Assembly (NCBI RefSeq): GCF_030123325.1
Contig: NZ_CP126106.1
Span: 1,826,001 to 1,890,000, forward strand
Length of the DNA stretch: 64,000 bases
Direction of reading: 5' to 3'
Source of the DNA: Peribacillus simplex
Lineage (GTDB): Bacteria; Bacillota; Bacilli; Bacillales; DSM-1321
Shown here: piece after piece, positions 15,804 through 25,564 of the stretch
How the letters are laid out: every line of letters begins with the position of its first letter
Position numbering within the stretch: position 1 is the stretch's first letter
The notes under the pieces: model-generated
Databases searched by the model: none
The model's input: the letters and a program-made list of their open reading frames with translations, nothing else
Told to the model about the DNA's origin: nothing
Position numbers and translations under genes: made by a program

Positions 15804-16772
15804 ATGACAGGAATGAAAAAGCAGCCAATTTCACATTTGATGAAGAAGCGTAGATTTTGGGGTTATGGTGCAGCTATAGCGGTAATGCCTTATCTGTTAA
15901 TCAAAATCGCCTGGACGTTCGGTGTCTTCATGCCGACCGAACAAATGGGCGGCCCAAGTTGGCGCACTGCAAACGCAGTAACAATGGTTCTAGCTGCAGT
16001 TGGTATCCTGTTAGCATTGGCGTTTAGCATGACATGGGGTGAGCGACTGCCCGCCTGGTTGGTTGCCCTGCCCGTCTGGGTAGGTACTGGTTTACTAATT
16101 CCTATGCTGTTGCTGGCACCTGTGCTTGGTCCTGCTGCTATGATACGCGATCAGCAGGCAGGAGCTGCCAACGTTTGGGTATATGAGCAGATTTTCGTAA
16201 TGGTCTCACTGGTTGGAGTCGGCATCTGCCTGCCTTTCGCCTTAGCTGGATACGCTAAAGCGCGTTGGCCAGAGGCATTTGCTGATCCAATCGACATTGA
16301 ATTACTCCCGGGCAACAGCCAGAAATTGCATATCACCTTGGCTAGGCTTGTCGCAGCTGGCTGTATCCTGCTTGGATTTATTAAGCTATTCTGGGCGGTT
16401 GGTGGAACTATTGGCATCAACCCATCTATGTTGGATAACCGCGATCTATGGTGGCACCTATTGTCGTTGAGTACCGGTGTATGGGCCTTCGCGGGGGCGT
16501 GGGGTTTGTTGGTACTGACCACCCGCCGCGGGTTGAAGAGGTTCTTCCCTCCTATGGCAGCAGCATGGATCTCGTCGGGAATGCTGTTCTCTTATAACCT
16601 TTTTAACCGATTGTCCGCCACTCGCCCCGATGCACAACCTGCTCTAGAGTACCCACTTGCATATGTACTAACCACCGAGTTAAGTAGCATCTTGGGAGTG
16701 ATGATGGGAATAATTATCCTGATGGTACTGCACGACCGCCGGAGAGCAATACGCAGTTCTAAAAGGAATTAA
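15804..16772 (+). CDS. Multi-pass membrane protein, GC-rich, function unknown
   Basis: The 322-residue product has about eight hydrophobic segments separated by short loops (for example AVTMVLAAVGILLALAF, VWVGTGLLIPMLLLAPV and SSILGVMMGIIILMVL). A longer soluble stretch lies near residues 155-170 (KARWPEAFADPIDIE). It has no transporter or enzyme motif I recognise. GAGGTGACCTC precedes ATG 15804. Base composition is clearly richer in G and C than the flanking genes, with codons such as GCG, GCC and CTG that are rare nearby, which points to horizontal acquisition. It is monocistronic, with its own terminator and an intact IS element upstream. Confidence 0.7.
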   Translation: MTGMKKQPISHLMKKRRFWGYGAAIAVMPYLLIKIAWTFGVFMPTEQMGGPSWRTANAVTMVLAAVGILLALAFSMTWGERLPAWLVALPVWVGTGLLIPMLLLAPVLGPAAMIRDQQAGAANVWVYEQIFVMVSLVGVGICLPFALAGYAKARWPEAFADPIDIELLPGNSQKLHITLARLVAAGCILLGFIKLFWAVGGTIGINPSMLDNRDLWWHLLSLSTGVWAFAGAWGLLVLTTRRGLKRFFPPMAAAWISSGMLFSYNLFNRLSATRPDAQPALEYPLAYVLTTELSSILGVMMGIIILMVLHDRRRAIRSSKRN

Positions 16773-16820
16773 TGTTCCTAATATTGAATTATATTTATAA
16801 AAAGAAAATAAATTAAATGA

Positions 16821-16848
16821 AAAGGCCCCCAATTTGGGGGCCTTTATA
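16821..16848 (+). terminator. Terminator after the GC-rich membrane protein gene
   Basis: AAAGGCCCCC pairs perfectly with GGGGGCCTTT around AATTT. Confidence 0.85.
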
Positions 16849-16956
16849 ATGTGCGATTCTTACAATTATCATACATTCAAATCAAGTAAGAATTCCCTTG
16901 AAGGCATCCTTATAAGAGACGAAGAAGTTGTGTCAGAAAATAAATAACTCCCTATT

Positions 16957-16985
16957 AAAAAACCACACATCATAGTGTGGTTTTT
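16957..16985 (-). terminator. Terminator of yfmQ
   Basis: AAAAACCACAC pairs with GTGTGGTTTTT around ATCATA. It lies 15 bases after the yfmQ stop on the minus strand. Confidence 0.8.
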
Positions 16986-16999
16986 CACTTTTCTTCCTT

Positions 17000-17455
17000 T
17001 TATGCTTCTTTTACATCCATTCCCTTCATCATCGAACGGTCTTGGAGGCTCTCGGAACGCATGCTATATGCCACTAGCTTCTTCTTGTACTGTTTTACGA
17101 CATCGAGATGGTCGCCGTACACGAACACCAGTAACCGAATATCCTTTTTGTCTTTTTTCGTATCGATGACCAATGGCTCTACACCACTCGTTGGCTGTAA
17201 AAACAAGGATTCGTTTCCAGGAAATATATGATTTTTCTTCAAAACCATCGCGTGGTTAACATCCTGAATCACCTGTTTCTTCGCTTCCCCTTCCAATCGT
17301 TTTCCGTCCATCGTGATCACGGTATTCCCGTCACTAAGTGTTGGATGCATCTTAAATTTATTCAAAAGCCAATTGACGACATCGGTTGGAAGGCAGGTAA
17401 CAACTAGTTTAAATATCGTCATAATAATGGTCAAAATCAAAACGGGTCCTGTCAT
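17000..17455 (-). CDS. yfmQ: YfmQ family protein
   Basis: The 151-residue product corresponds to B. subtilis YfmQ over its full length: an N-terminal membrane segment (VLILTIIMTIFKLVVTCLP), WLLNKFKMHP, HIFPGNESLFLQP, PLVIDTKKDKKDIRL, and a C-terminal DHLDVVKQYKKKLVAYSM. The start is the ATG at 17455 with GGAGATGATG upstream; the open frame extends to 17560, but that part has no family match. The family is restricted to Bacillaceae and has no established function. The single membrane anchor leaves the rest probably outside or at the membrane surface. Confidence 0.85.
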   Translation of the reverse strand: MTGPVLILTIIMTIFKLVVTCLPTDVVNWLLNKFKMHPTLSDGNTVITMDGKRLEGEAKKQVIQDVNHAMVLKKNHIFPGNESLFLQPTSGVEPLVIDTKKDKKDIRLLVFVYGDHLDVVKQYKKKLVAYSMRSESLQDRSMMKGMDVKEA

Positions 17456-17663
17456 TTTTTCATCATCTCCGTATGTTATAAATGCCTCATGATAAACAGC
17501 TACCTTTATATTACCAAAAGAATGGACATTTTTTCTTCGAAAATATGTCCATTCTCGCAACGTTTTCCTTTTGGGGCGTGTAGTATAAACTAATGGACAT
17601 GAGGTGCTCCGCAGCTCCTTTCATATTGAAAAGGGTGGATTAGTTTAAGAAACGTAGTGTATT

Positions 17664-17749
17664 CATAACGGGTGCTTTACTGCAATAAGGGGGGGCAGAG
17701 GCAGCCTTTTTTTATGGAAACTATAGGGGCAGGGTTATTGAATAACTGT
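17664..17749 (+). repeat. Dispersed repeat, copy e (full length)
   Basis: AACGGGTGCTTTACTGCAATAAGG, then GGGGCAGAGGCAGCC and seven T, then TATGGAAACTATAGGGGCAGGGTTATTGAATAA. This copy shows core, hairpin and tail in one piece, and it is the reference that reveals the IS110 insertion in copy d. Confidence 0.7.
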
Positions 17750-17809
17750 AAACACCCTAGAGGCTACATTAATGATTGTTAAAAATTAATTAATTTAAGA
17801 GGAAAACCT

Positions 17810-17890
17810 ATGAAAAGAAGAATTAGAAATAAACTTAAAAAAGGTATATGTACGATATTCTACAACAAATATTTTCTGATTATTTGTTAA
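17810..17890 (+). CDS. Possible very small basic peptide (26 aa)
   Basis: AAGAGGAAAACCT precedes ATG 17810. The frame encodes MKRRIRNKLKKGICTIFYN followed by a hydrophobic KYFLIIC end. The good ribosome-binding site and the basic-then-hydrophobic pattern are suggestive only; no family is known. Otherwise 17456-17998 holds only repeat copy e. Confidence 0.25.
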   Translation: MKRRIRNKLKKGICTIFYNKYFLIIC

Positions 17891-17998
17891 ATTCTGAATT
17901 ATTCATTGAAATATATATTGGAAAGTGTTTTAATAAATGTAAGAATATAACTTATCGGATATGTGATGTCTGAAAGGATAGAGGGTGGGTGTGTAAAT

Positions 17999-18685
17999 GT
18001 GGGGAAAATATTCATCAAGAAAGTGTCGGAAACAGTCGAACAAGAAATAGAGAAGATGATAGAGTCTGGTAAATTTCAGTCAGGTGAAAAGCTTCCATCC
18101 GTTAGGGAATTATGTGATTTATTCGGTGTTGGACGTTCCGCTGTCCGAGATGCAATCACAACACTTAAAGGAAAAGGTACTGTTTACGTGAAACAAGGGG
18201 AAGGTACATACATTTGCGAATTTGATTCCACAAAATTGTTTACCAACCATATGTTAATCCCCAGCTGTGAAGACATAAAAGACTTATTTCAAGTCAGGAA
18301 AATATTGGAGACAGGTATTGCGGAAATGGCTGCTTCCAATCGGTCGGTACAAGATTTGGTACGTATGGAAGAAATCCTTTCAAACCTCTGTATCAATGGC
18401 TGGGAAGGGGACTACCACTTTCATATGGCGATTGCTAATGCGACAGGAAACAAAAGCCTGATCCAATTAGTGCAAACCATTTCAACCACCATGAAGAAGG
18501 CAATGATTGATTTTCACAGGTATATTCAAGAGAATGAGAACATCGTAAAAACGATGGATGAACAACATGATAAAATCTATGAATCAATAAAGATGGGGAA
18601 CCCTATAAAAGCTAATCAGTCGATGATTAACCACTTACATTATGTTGAAGAAATTTTGCAAAACAATATTTTACAAAAGGTATGA
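17999..18685 (+). CDS. GntR family (FCD subfamily) regulator of the glycolate module
   Basis: The N-terminal HTH (SGEKLPSVRELCDLFGVGRSAVRDAI shortened: LPSVRELCDLFGVGRSAV) and C-terminal FCD domain (LFQVRKILETGIAEMAA, then YHFHMAIANATGN with metal-ligand His residues) place it with LldR/GlcC/LutR-type regulators of hydroxyacid use. GTG 17999 is the preferred start because GAGGGTGGG lies upstream; the frame is open from 17963. It precedes glcEFD in the same direction, 72 bases apart, and is the probable glycolate- or lactate-responsive regulator of this block. The recurring GAAAC motif before glcE, glcB and the permease is its best operator candidate. Confidence 0.85.
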   Translation: MGKIFIKKVSETVEQEIEKMIESGKFQSGEKLPSVRELCDLFGVGRSAVRDAITTLKGKGTVYVKQGEGTYICEFDSTKLFTNHMLIPSCEDIKDLFQVRKILETGIAEMAASNRSVQDLVRMEEILSNLCINGWEGDYHFHMAIANATGNKSLIQLVQTISTTMKKAMIDFHRYIQENENIVKTMDEQHDKIYESIKMGNPIKANQSMINHLHYVEEILQNNILQKV

Positions 18686-18713
18686 AGTTTAAAATGTTTT
18701 TTTGCAACAATAT

Positions 18714-18740
18714 AGAAACGATGTTGGTTATTACGAAACA
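18714..18740. promoter_or_regulatory. GAAAC motif site 1, upstream of glcE
   Basis: AGAAACGATGTTGGTTATTACG followed by AAAC resembles sites before glcB (23079) and the permease (28107). Within it GTTATTACGAAACA recurs exactly, in reverse orientation, in the glcB site. Position between the regulator gene and glcE fits an operator. Confidence 0.5.
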
Positions 18741-18757
18741 AAAAGGAGGCGTGGGTT

Positions 18758-20086
18758 TTGATCGTAGCGGATCTTCTATCAGATTTAAAGTCATTTTTAC
18801 CTGATGTGCAAATAGTTGATGGGAAAAATCAAAGACATCCACTTGGGAATGGTGGTCAGGTATCGGTTTACCCGAAAACAGAGGGAGAAATAGCAAGTAT
18901 TTTAAAGTATGCAAACGATAAAGGGAAAAAAATAACGGTGGTAGGAGGCGGAACCAAGAGAGGTTTTGGAGGATTGATTGAAACAGCTGATATCTTACTC
19001 TCATTATCGAAATATAAAGGAATTGTCAAACATACTGTAGGAGATATGACATTAACGGTTAAAGCAGGTACTTCATTTAAAGAATTGCAAGAATATTTGG
19101 CACAACATAATCAGAAGGTTTCATTGGACCCTGTATGGCCTGAAGATGCCACAATTGGCGGAATCATCGCTTCAAATGAAAGCGGCCCCAAAAGATTGGG
19201 TTATGGTTCTTCCAGAGATGTGGTAATAGGACTTCGCTTGGTTTACCCGGATGGCAATATCATAAGAGCTGGGGGAAATGTAGTAAAGAATGTTGCTGGG
19301 TACGATATGAACAAACTTTTTATAGGATCGATGGGTACACTTGGTATTTTATCTGAAGTGACTTTGAAGCTTAGACCAATACCAAAGTACGAAAGCCTTG
19401 GACTGTTAGTGTTTCCCGATGGAAATCTCGAAGAAGTTCGGTCACTAGCAGTTAAACTGTTGGATTCAGTGATGGAACCAATCGCTTTGGAACTGCTAAA
19501 TCCAGCTTTATCGGAAAGGTTAACGGGGCAAAACGTTTATACATTAGCAATTTCATTTGAAGATGTGGAGAGCTCTGTTCATTACCAGGAGGATTTTGTA
19601 AAGAACATCCAACCTTCTAACGCAAAAATGACAGTGCTTTCACAAAATCAGGCACAAGCTTTTTGGGAAAAATTTTATTCGATTTCTCCAAATGGGGCAA
19701 CACTTGCTAGTGGAAAACAAATAGAAGCCGCATTGAAAATAGGCGTTGTTAACCTAGATGTTTTGAAGGTCATTAAAGAATGCCACATTTTACATCACTC
19801 TAGTACTCTTACAGTAGAAGCACATGGAGGACTAGGTCATGGAATATGCCAGGTTAACCTAAAGGGAACTGACGAGGAAGACCTAACACAGGTAATATTA
19901 AAGCTCAGAAAATTCGTTGAAGCATTGGGTGGTTATGTGATTGTGAAGCATCTGCCTTTAACGCTCCGTCAGCAAATTGATGTATGGGGTGAAAAACCAT
20001 CATATTTCTTCTTGTTAGATGGAATTAAAACAAAGATTGATCCGAATAGAGTACTTAATAATAAAAGATTCGTGGGAGGGATTTAA
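18758..20086 (+). CDS. glcE: Glycolate oxidase FAD-binding subunit GlcE
   Basis: The 442-residue protein begins at TTG 18758 with AAGGAGG nine bases upstream. It has a PCMH-type FAD-binding domain: VVGGGTKRGFGG (about residues 65-76), ATIGGIIASNESGPKRLGYG and GGNVVKNVAGYDMNKLFIGS with MGTLGILSEVTLKLRP. The VVKNVAGYDM signature is typical of GlcE rather than GlcD. It works with GlcD and GlcF in the membrane-associated complex that oxidises glycolate to glyoxylate. It is longer than the E. coli GlcE (about 350 residues), with the extra length in the C-terminal half. The stop is two bases before glcF, so the genes are translationally coupled. Confidence 0.87.
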   Translation: MIVADLLSDLKSFLPDVQIVDGKNQRHPLGNGGQVSVYPKTEGEIASILKYANDKGKKITVVGGGTKRGFGGLIETADILLSLSKYKGIVKHTVGDMTLTVKAGTSFKELQEYLAQHNQKVSLDPVWPEDATIGGIIASNESGPKRLGYGSSRDVVIGLRLVYPDGNIIRAGGNVVKNVAGYDMNKLFIGSMGTLGILSEVTLKLRPIPKYESLGLLVFPDGNLEEVRSLAVKLLDSVMEPIALELLNPALSERLTGQNVYTLAISFEDVESSVHYQEDFVKNIQPSNAKMTVLSQNQAQAFWEKFYSISPNGATLASGKQIEAALKIGVVNLDVLKVIKECHILHHSSTLTVEAHGGLGHGICQVNLKGTDEEDLTQVILKLRKFVEALGGYVIVKHLPLTLRQQIDVWGEKPSYFFLLDGIKTKIDPNRVLNNKRFVGGI

Positions 20087-20088
20087 TA

Positions 20089-21477
20089 GTGAGTCTGAGA
20101 GAAGTTGATATAAAGCAAGATCCATCATGTACATCTAATAGCTTAAGCAACTATCTATGGAGTGATAAGCCTGATGAAAACAAATGGGCAGATTGCGTAC
20201 ATTGTGGTATGTGTTTGGAATCCTGCCCAACATATGAGATAACAGGCCAGGAACAGCATTCTCCCCGTGGGCGTGTTCATCTTATCAAATCGGTAGCAGA
20301 AGGAAAGCTTGAAGTGAACGAGCAATTCATGGATCCTGTTTTTGCTTGTCTTGACTGTCGTGCATGTACCACTGCTTGTCCAGCGAATGTAGATGTCGGA
20401 GGATTAATTGAAGAGGCTCGCGGACAAATTCGACAGGCGATTCCATTGACAGGAGTGAAAGGAAAAGTAAGTAGAATAGTACTTGAAGGAATGTTCCCAT
20501 ATCAAAACCGAATGAATACAGTGGGGAGTTTATTAAAATTCTATCAAAAGAGCGGATTGCAGAAAGTTGTTCGCAAAACAGGGTTAATGAATATCATGCC
20601 ACAGCATTTAATTGAGATGGAAGCAATTATGCCTGAAATTAAAGAGCCTGTACGCAAAAAATACAAAAATGAAAAAGTGATCAAAGCAATAGGAGAAACG
20701 AAAGCAGAAGTGGCGTTTATGACAGGTTGCGTGATGGACGTTATGTTCAGTGATATTAATCAGTCCACGATTAATGTTTTAACACGAAACGGAAATGATG
20801 TGACAATTCCACAAAACCAAACTTGCTGTGGAGCCTTACATGTTCATGCCGGTGACCGTGAAACTGGAAGAAAGCTGGCGAAACAGAATATCGAGGCGTT
20901 TAAGGATGCTGATAAAGTCATCGTTAACGCAGCAGGATGCGGCTGTATGCTTCAGGAATATGCTGAATTGTTTCGTGAAGAGCCTGAATGGCATGATAAA
21001 GCTGAAGAATTTTCCGCGAAGGTCGAGGACATCTCTAAATATATTCATGAAACAGGCTATGAAATACCAAAAGCTGAATTGAACACTCGTATCACATATC
21101 ATGACGCATGCCATTTAGCACATGGTCAAGGAATTCGCCAGGAACCGAGAGACCTCCTTGTTAGTATTCCAGGAGTTGAAATGGTACATATGCCAAACGC
21201 TGATCGCTGCTGTGGAAGTGCAGGTATATATAACATCACTAATCCAGAAATGGCCGGTGCCGTGCTAGAAAGCAAAATGCAGAATGTGCCAGGCGATGTT
21301 GAGATGATTTCAATGGGTAACCCAGGATGTATGCTTCAGATGGCAATGGGGGTACAGAAGTATGGTAGAAATCAAAAAGTCGTCCATACAATTCAGCTTC
21401 TGGATTGGGCTTATCAAAAAGAGGATGATCTAAAGGGGGGGACAGTAAATGGCAACGAAAAAAATAAAATCGAATGA
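20089..21477 (+). CDS. glcF: Glycolate oxidase iron-sulfur subunit GlcF
   Basis: This 462-residue protein has two 4Fe-4S clusters near the N-terminus (CVHCGMCLESCP at about residues 42-53 and CLDCRACTTACP at about 88-99) and two C-terminal CCG domains (TCCGALHVHAG and RCCGSAGIYN). These receive electrons from the flavin subunits and pass them to the respiratory chain. The start is GTG 20089 behind GGGAGGGAT. It overlaps the following glcD start by 29 bases, indicating tight translational coupling. All cluster cysteines are present, so it should be functional. Confidence 0.92.
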   Translation: MSLREVDIKQDPSCTSNSLSNYLWSDKPDENKWADCVHCGMCLESCPTYEITGQEQHSPRGRVHLIKSVAEGKLEVNEQFMDPVFACLDCRACTTACPANVDVGGLIEEARGQIRQAIPLTGVKGKVSRIVLEGMFPYQNRMNTVGSLLKFYQKSGLQKVVRKTGLMNIMPQHLIEMEAIMPEIKEPVRKKYKNEKVIKAIGETKAEVAFMTGCVMDVMFSDINQSTINVLTRNGNDVTIPQNQTCCGALHVHAGDRETGRKLAKQNIEAFKDADKVIVNAAGCGCMLQEYAELFREEPEWHDKAEEFSAKVEDISKYIHETGYEIPKAELNTRITYHDACHLAHGQGIRQEPRDLLVSIPGVEMVHMPNADRCCGSAGIYNITNPEMAGAVLESKMQNVPGDVEMISMGNPGCMLQMAMGVQKYGRNQKVVHTIQLLDWAYQKEDDLKGGTVNGNEKNKIE

Positions 21478-22915
21478 TCGGCATATAAATAATTTAGAGG
21501 CTATTGTTGGCGACGCCAATTCAATTCTATTTCACAAAGAGGATCTGCTTGCCTATGATAGCGATGGATTCACGCTTCATAGACACTTACCTAAAGCGGT
21601 TGTGTTTCCAAAAGATACTCAGGAAGTAGCCAAACTAGTTAAATACTGTTCCGAAAATAAACTGCCGTTCCTAGCACGCGGCGCTGGAACCGGATTAAGC
21701 GGCGGTGCTATACCTTTAAATGAAGAAGTCATTATCAGTCTGGTCAGGATGAAGAAGCTATTAAGCGTTGATCTCGAAAATAGGCGTGCTGTTGTACAGC
21801 CTGGTTTTATCAACCTTAAACTCACGAACTCTATCTCTGATAAAGGATATTACTATGCTCCGGATCCTTCTAGCCAATATTGTTGTACAATTGGCGGAAA
21901 TGTCGCAGAGAATGCTGGAGGTGCTCACTGTCTTAAATATGGAGTAACCACGAATCACATCCTAGGGCTGGAAGTAGTACTGCCTAACGGTGAGATTATA
22001 GAAATGGGCAAAAATGGAATTCCTGATTCTCCTGGATATGATTTGCTCGGCCTGTTGATAGGTTCTGAAGGAACATTAGGCATTGTAACGAAAATCACTG
22101 TTCGTATATTGAAAAATCCGGAAGCGAAACAAACTGTTCTTGCTTACTTTGATAAAGTGGAGGACGGAAGTCAGGCCGTGTCTGATATTATTTCAGCAGG
22201 AATCGTACCGGCAGCCCTTGAAATGATGGATAAAACAGCGATTGAGGGAGTGGAGGCGGCTGCTTTTCCAGTAGGTCATCCAAGGGATATTGAGGCTGTC
22301 CTACTCATTGAAGTGGATGGAATCTCAGCAGGTATTGAAGAGCAAATCAAACAAATTTTGGAAGTGTGTAAGTACAGAAATGTATTTGAAGTGAAGGTAG
22401 CACAGGATGAACTCGAAAGAGGTAGATGGTGGGCCAATCGTAAAACGGGATTTGGTGCCATGGGAGCCATTTCACCGGACTATTTAGTACAGGACGGTGT
22501 CATTCCACGAAGCAAATTGCCCGAGGTATTAAACAAAATCAATCGAATCAGCGAAGAATATGGTTTGCGAATCGCTAATATTTTCCATGCGGGTGATGGG
22601 AATTTACATCCACTTGTTCTTTTCGATGCCAGAATCCCTGGGGAAAGCGAAAAGGCCCTGGCAGCTGGTAGTGCCTGCCTAAAAGCATGTGCTGATGTTG
22701 GGGGGACGATTACAGGTGAACACGGAGTGGGAATTGAAAAAATAGAGGAAATGCGTTTCGTCTTTTCTGATGAAGAGATTATTGCACAAACAGATATTCG
22801 AGAAGTATTCAATCCTCATAACCTTTTAAATGCAGGGAAATTATTCCCAATGCCGGGACGCTGTGTTGAGATAAAAAGAGATTTAAAAGAAAAAGAAGCG
22901 GCTGCTATATCTTAA
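21449..22915 (+). CDS. glcD: Glycolate oxidase catalytic FAD subunit GlcD
   Basis: The 488-residue protein starts at ATG 21449 (AAGGGGGGGACAG upstream), inside the end of glcF. It has the FAD_binding_4 domain with LARGAGTGLSGGAIP (about residues 72-86), CCTIGGNVAENAGGAHCLKYG and GSEGTLGIVTKITVR. The FAD-oxidase C domain follows with NIFHAGDGNLHPL and GTITGEHGVGIEK, whose His residues bind metal and substrate. It oxidises glycolate, and possibly D-lactate, to glyoxylate. It is the last gene of the glcEFD operon. The 287 bases after it contain the second GAAAC site and the leader of glcB. Confidence 0.93.
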   Translation: MATKKIKSNDRHINNLEAIVGDANSILFHKEDLLAYDSDGFTLHRHLPKAVVFPKDTQEVAKLVKYCSENKLPFLARGAGTGLSGGAIPLNEEVIISLVRMKKLLSVDLENRRAVVQPGFINLKLTNSISDKGYYYAPDPSSQYCCTIGGNVAENAGGAHCLKYGVTTNHILGLEVVLPNGEIIEMGKNGIPDSPGYDLLGLLIGSEGTLGIVTKITVRILKNPEAKQTVLAYFDKVEDGSQAVSDIISAGIVPAALEMMDKTAIEGVEAAAFPVGHPRDIEAVLLIEVDGISAGIEEQIKQILEVCKYRNVFEVKVAQDELERGRWWANRKTGFGAMGAISPDYLVQDGVIPRSKLPEVLNKINRISEEYGLRIANIFHAGDGNLHPLVLFDARIPGESEKALAAGSACLKACADVGGTITGEHGVGIEKIEEMRFVFSDEEIIAQTDIREVFNPHNLLNAGKLFPMPGRCVEIKRDLKEKEAAAIS

Positions 22916-23078
22916 ATATGTTTGTCTGGTAAGGCGCAGTTTATACAACGGATGAAGCCAATTCATTTCGTGGCGTAGCCCTTTTGCTAAAGTTTTGAGA
23001 TAAACAATAATTATAAAATATTATGAAAATAACAGAGCCTACATCAGGTATCATGCTATCTTTTTTATACACAGATAA

Positions 23079-23105
23079 AGAAACAATGTTTCGTAATAAC
23101 AAACA
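23079..23105. promoter_or_regulatory. GAAAC motif site 2, upstream of glcB
   Basis: AGAAACAATGTTTCGTAATAAC contains the perfect palindrome GAAACA-A-TGTTTC. It lies about 100 bases before the glcB start and is the clearest member of the motif set. Confidence 0.55.
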
Positions 23106-23202
23106 AAACAGAATAATTAACAGAATTACATCCTAGAGAGAAAAATTATTCCAGAGAAGAATTAATTAAAATAAAATTTTGATTTTCACGGAGGAGCTCA
23201 TA

Positions 23203-25383
23203 ATGACAAAATATATTAAATCAGGGAATCTTCAAGTTGAAACAGAATTATATGAATTTATAAATTCAGAAGCTCTACCAGGTAGTGAAGTGGATCGTGA
23301 TCAGTTTTGGTCTGGTTTAGAAAATTTGATCAATGATTTAACTCCTAAAAATAAGGAATTATTGGCACATCGTGAAGAGATTCAAAATCAAATAAATGCT
23401 TGGTATCGAAAAAATAAAAATGATTTTGATTTTGATGAGTATAAATCATTTTTAAAAGAAATTGGATATCTTGAACCAGAGGTTGAAGACTTCAAGATCA
23501 CCACTGAAGGTGTGGATGCCGAAGTCGCTATCCAAGCTGGACCGCAACTGGTTGTTCCAGTCAATAATGCTCGTTATGCAATCAATGCCGCCAACGCCCG
23601 CTGGGGAAGCCTTTATGACGCACTTTATGGTACAGATGCAATCAGTGAAGAAGATGGTGCACATCGAGAAGGTGGCTACAACCCAGTTCGTGGTGCTAAG
23701 GTTATTGAGTTTGGAAGAGAGTTTCTTGACCAAGCAGCTCCATTAAGGGGAGCTTCTCATAAAGATGCTGTGAAATACACAATTGAGTCTGGAAAGCTGA
23801 ATGTTGCACTCCGAAATGGAGAAACGACAGGACTTGAGGACGAATCGAAATTAACTGGCTATCAAGGACAACCACAAGATCCAGGAGCTGTACTTTTGAG
23901 AAATAATGGCCTTCACTTTGAAATTCAAATCAATTTCAGTCATCCAATCGGAAAAACTGACGAGGCTGGTGTTAAAGATGTTCTTTTAGAAGCAGCAGTA
24001 ACGACGATTATGGACTGTGAAGATTCAGTAACTGCGGTAGATGCCGAGGATAAAGTTCTGGTTTACCGTAACTGGTTAGGATTAATGAAAGGAGATTTAT
24101 CTGCTACCTTCCTAAAAGGCAATAAACCAACGACAAGAACTCTTAATCCTAATCGCATTTATTTGTCCCCAACGGGAGAAGAATTGTCTTTGTCAGGTCG
24201 TTCACTTTTATTTGTCCGTAATGTAGGGCATTTAATGACGAATAATGCAATCTTGGATCAAAATGGAGAGGAAATCCAAGAGGGAATTTTAGATACAATC
24301 GTCACTAGTCTTCTTGGAAAACATACTCTTTTAGGAAACGGCCCTTACCCAAACACATCCGAAGAATCCATTTATATCGTTAAACCTAAAATGCATGGAT
24401 CAGAAGAGGTCGCTTTTGCCAACCATCTATTTGATCAGGTAGAGGAATTGCTCGGTCTAAAACGGAATACTCTAAAAATTGGTGTTATGGATGAGGAGCG
24501 CCGCACATCATTAAACTTAAAAGCCTGCATAAGCGAAGTTAAGGAAAGGGTTGTATTCATAAATACCGGATTTTTAGACCGCACTGGTGATGAAATCCAT
24601 ACCTCTATGGAAGCAGGAGCAATGATTCGAAAGAGTGAAATGAAATCATCGACTTGGTTGCATGCCTATGAACAATCGAATGTTAATGCAGGCCTTGTAA
24701 GCGGCTTCCAGGGGCGTGCCCAGATTGGAAAAGGTATGTGGGCTATGCCGGACTTGATGGATGAAATGTTAAAACAAAAGATTGCTCATGTAAAAACAGG
24801 TGCAACTACGGCGTGGGTTCCATCACCTACTGCAGCTACATTGCATGCACTGCACTACCATCAAGTTGATGTAACGAAGGTCCAAAATGAAAGGATCAGT
24901 GAATCTAGAGACTTGAGGGATGACATTTTACAATTCCCAGTTGCGAAACATTCTAATTGGAGCCCGGAGGAAATACAGGAAGAGATTGATAACAATGCTC
25001 AAACTATGCTAGGTTATGTGGTTCGCTGGGTGGACCAGGGAGTTGGTTGCTCGAAAGTACCTGATATCAACGACGTGGGACTAATGGAAGATCGTGCAAC
25101 CTTACGTATATCCAGCCAACACATGGCGAACTGGCTACACCACGGTATCATAACAAAGGAACAAGTGCTAGAGACGCTTCAGCGTATGGCTAAAGTAGTA
25201 GACGAACAAAATGCTGGAGACGCTGCATATCGCTCAATGTCTGCGAATTTTGACGATTCGGTGGCATTTCAAGCTGCATGTGACCTGATTTTTGAAGGTT
25301 ATAATCAGCCAAGTGGCTACACTGAGCCAATATTGCATCGTCGTCGCATTGAAGCAAAAGCAAAGTTTGCTATAAAACAATAA
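23203..25383 (+). CDS. glcB: Malate synthase G
   Basis: The 726-residue length is that of the G isoform (about 720), not the shorter A isoform (about 530). The start is ATG 23203 behind CGGAGGAGC; an upstream in-frame extension to 23179 lies over this site. Conserved segments include TTIMDCEDSVTAVDAEDK, KMHGSEEVAFA, GVMDEERRTSLNLKACI, NTGFLDRTGDEIHTSMEAG and MRKSEMK-like IRKSEMKSS. It condenses glyoxylate with acetyl-CoA to give malate and CoA, Mg-dependent, in the cytoplasm. Next to glcEFD it completes glycolate assimilation. Confidence 0.95.
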   Translation: MTKYIKSGNLQVETELYEFINSEALPGSEVDRDQFWSGLENLINDLTPKNKELLAHREEIQNQINAWYRKNKNDFDFDEYKSFLKEIGYLEPEVEDFKITTEGVDAEVAIQAGPQLVVPVNNARYAINAANARWGSLYDALYGTDAISEEDGAHREGGYNPVRGAKVIEFGREFLDQAAPLRGASHKDAVKYTIESGKLNVALRNGETTGLEDESKLTGYQGQPQDPGAVLLRNNGLHFEIQINFSHPIGKTDEAGVKDVLLEAAVTTIMDCEDSVTAVDAEDKVLVYRNWLGLMKGDLSATFLKGNKPTTRTLNPNRIYLSPTGEELSLSGRSLLFVRNVGHLMTNNAILDQNGEEIQEGILDTIVTSLLGKHTLLGNGPYPNTSEESIYIVKPKMHGSEEVAFANHLFDQVEELLGLKRNTLKIGVMDEERRTSLNLKACISEVKERVVFINTGFLDRTGDEIHTSMEAGAMIRKSEMKSSTWLHAYEQSNVNAGLVSGFQGRAQIGKGMWAMPDLMDEMLKQKIAHVKTGATTAWVPSPTAATLHALHYHQVDVTKVQNERISESRDLRDDILQFPVAKHSNWSPEEIQEEIDNNAQTMLGYVVRWVDQGVGCSKVPDINDVGLMEDRATLRISSQHMANWLHHGIITKEQVLETLQRMAKVVDEQNAGDAAYRSMSANFDDSVAFQAACDLIFEGYNQPSGYTEPILHRRRIEAKAKFAIKQ

Positions 25384-25564
25384 ATAAACTAGGGACATTC
25401 TAATTTTTACAACGTCACGATTTACAATGAAAAGAGTATATTACTAATTTAATTGAACTTATTTTTTGTTGAAATAGAGAGATTACAGAATTCCTGAAAG
25501 TACTGCAGTTTCAACAACTAACTTTCATTATTAAATAGTGAAAACAGATTGGGGAGTTGAAGCT

